From: Anisodus tanguticus
Lineage: Eukaryota; Streptophyta; Magnoliopsida; Solanales; Solanaceae
Length of the DNA: 64,000 bases
Assembly: GCA_034509755.1 (NCBI GenBank)
Contig: CM067552.1
Location: 21,324,753 to 21,388,752 of the forward strand
Reading direction: 5' to 3'
Of this stretch, positions 62,342 to 64,000 are shown piece by piece. A program made the position numbers and the translations under genes. Numbering within the stretch: position 1 is the first letter of the stretch; every line of letters starts with the position of its first letter. The notes beneath the pieces were generated by a model. It was not told the origin of the DNA and searched no databases. It saw only the letters and a list, made by a program, of their open reading frames with translations.

Positions 62342-64000
62342 ATTGACAGAAAAAGTGACTTTTTCCCTGAATTATAAGCGGCGATAGAGCAAATCAGAAC
62401 AACAAAGCGAGGAAACCAGTGAGGGATCTTTCGAGAAAGAAATAATGGGGATGGAGAAATTATCTTTTTCCTTCATTTTTTAATAATTTATATTTATTAG
62501 AAAGGTCTTAGTTTGACATGGCAACTTCCATGTCAATAATTTCAATAACAAGAGCAATTTAGTCATTGTATCTATTAGTAGGGTAATATTTCATAGTTAA
62601 GTGGCTTTTATTTCTATAGCCACCTGCATTTGCCCTAGCCAGCTAATTTCTTAGTTATCCATCTACCAAAAGATCTCTTCTTTGACCATTTAATCAAGAC
62701 CCATCAATGTGTTCATCCATCAATACCTCTCCTTTCTTACAGGTTATGCCGGTTCCTACCAAGTTGGTGTCGAAATATTCCAAGAAAGAGAAGAGAAAAA
62801 AATCACTAGCACATAAAGTGATTATTTTCCAGAATTTAAGCACCGATAGAACAAATGGATCAGAACCACAAAGCGAGGAAACCAATGATGGATCTTTGGA
62901 GAAATAAATAGTGAGGATGAAGATCTTCTCATTTGCCATCTTTTTCTAATAATTTATTATTTATTACAAAGGGATAAGTTTCGACATGGCAGATTTCGTG
63001 TCAATAATTTCAATATCAAGGGAACTTTACTCATGGATTTCATTCTACCACCACATGTGTTTGCCCTAGCCACCTCATCACTTAGATGTCTGTCTACCAA
63101 AAGAGCTCTTCTTTGACCATTTATTCAAGACCAATCAATGCGTTTGTCCATCAATACTCTCTCCTTTCTTATGGGTTCTGATGTTTCCTACCAAGTTGGT
63201 GTCAGAATATTCCAAGAAAGAGAAGAGAAAAAAATCATTGGCATAAAAATGACTTTTTTCAAGCATTATAAGCAGCGATAGAGCAAATAAAGCAGAAGAA
63301 CAAAGCAAGAAAACTAGCGATGGATTTTTGCACAATGAAATAATGAGGATGGAGATCTTCTCATTTGCCTTATTTTTTCTAATAATTTATTATTTATTAG
63401 AAAGGGCTAAGTTTATACATGGCATCTTCCATGTCAAGAATTTCAATTTCAAGGGCAGTTTTTTCATTGTATATTTTAGCAGAGTAATATTTCTTAGTTA
63501 TGTGGTTGTTATTTCTACAGTCACCTGCGTTTTCCCTAGCCAGCACATCACTTAGTTGTCCGTCTACCAAAAGAGCTCTTCTTTTCCCATTCAATCAAGA
63601 CACATCAATGTGTTCATCCATCAATACCATCTGTTTTATTACGGGTTCTGCTAGTTCCTACCTAGCTGGTGTCGAAATATTCCAATAAAGAGAAGAGAAA
63701 AAAATCATTGGCAGAGAAAGTCAGTTTTTTCCTGAATTATAAGCAGCGATAGAGGAAATTAGAACAACAAAATGAGGAAACCAGTGATGGATCTTTGGAT
63801 AAAGAAATAGTAAGGATGGAGATCTTTTCATTTGCCTTCATTTCTAAAAATTTATTATTTATTAGAAAGGCCTTAGTTTCGACACTAGAGATTCCATGTC
63901 AATAGTTTCACTATAAAAGGGCACTTTAGTCATTGTATATATAAGCAGAATAATATTTCTTAGTTACGTGGCTTTTATTTCTACAATCACCTTCGTTTAC
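62342..64000 (+). repeat. Divergent satellite monomers at the array edge
   Basis: Same monomer family and orientation as the main array, but with no A-B-C order. A partial monomer (62342-62673) is followed by monomers starting at about 62674, 63105 and 63575, the last running off the window. Spacings are 431 and 470 bp. The monomers mix features of A, B and C, and differ from each other far more than copies of one subunit do in the main array. The 62674 monomer lacks about 38 bp near 63030 (ACTCATGGATTTC in place of the TAGTCATTG...TTACATGG segment). The ancestral dyad ACATGG-6-CCATGT is intact near 62517 and 63418. Confidence 0.9.

Noticed and set aside
62694..63688. Open frames in the divergent monomers
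   Set aside because: They correspond to the same accidental frames as in the main array and are not conserved between neighbouring monomers.
1..64000. Telomeric TTTAGGG repeats, tRNA genes or 5S/45S rRNA genes
   Set aside because: No runs of the telomere motif and no recognisable RNA gene were seen. A GTTTCGA resemblance to a Pol III B box fails at its 3' half and has no A box.

Overview
The window is almost entirely plant-type satellite DNA. An AT-rich tandem array fills 1-58247, and divergent monomers of the same satellite fill 62342-64000. I see no intact protein-coding gene and no RNA gene. Plant origin is inferred from the two LTR-retrotransposon remnants (one Ty1-copia, one probably Ty3-gypsy) and from variability concentrated at CAG/CTG sites, the plant CHG context. 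Solanaceae is a weak guess from the style of the gypsy LTR end. The setting suggests a heterochromatic block, centromeric or not, which sequence alone cannot decide.

The array has two levels. The basic monomer is about 463 bp. Three diverged monomer types (A, B and C here) alternate in a fixed order to give a higher-order repeat (HOR) of about 1,390 bp. A begins at a GAGCTC(T/G/A)TTTT site, B at GAGCTCTT(C/T)TTT and C at GAGATCTTTTTCCCC. From 1 to 17968 there are 12 complete HORs and a cut one, of subfamily I. A 100-N gap follows (17969-18068). From 18069 the HOR is subfamily II: one cut unit and 14 complete three-subunit HORs to 38724. Then come five consecutive four-subunit HORs of about 1,850 bp (38725-47979), whose extra subunit is a C/B chimera. 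Seven three-subunit HORs follow (47980-57722), and a cut unit ends in a truncated B subunit at about 58247.

From 58248 to 62341 the satellite is interrupted by about 4.1 kb of other DNA. This holds a broken protein-coding remnant I cannot name (58329-59122), a probable gypsy LTR (about 59119-60697), a decayed copia pol 3' part (RT to RNase H tail, about 61085-61830), and that element's 294-bp 3' LTR (62048-62341) with TGTTAT/ATAACA ends. No 5' LTR of the copia element is present. To its right the satellite resumes as single divergent monomers with no A-B-C order, as expected for the older edge of an array.

The points most worth following are the C/B hybrid subunit and its local amplification, the nested layering of array variants, the concentration of small differences at CAG/CTG sites (a possible footprint of CHG methylation on base-calling), and the unidentified broken gene at the array edge.
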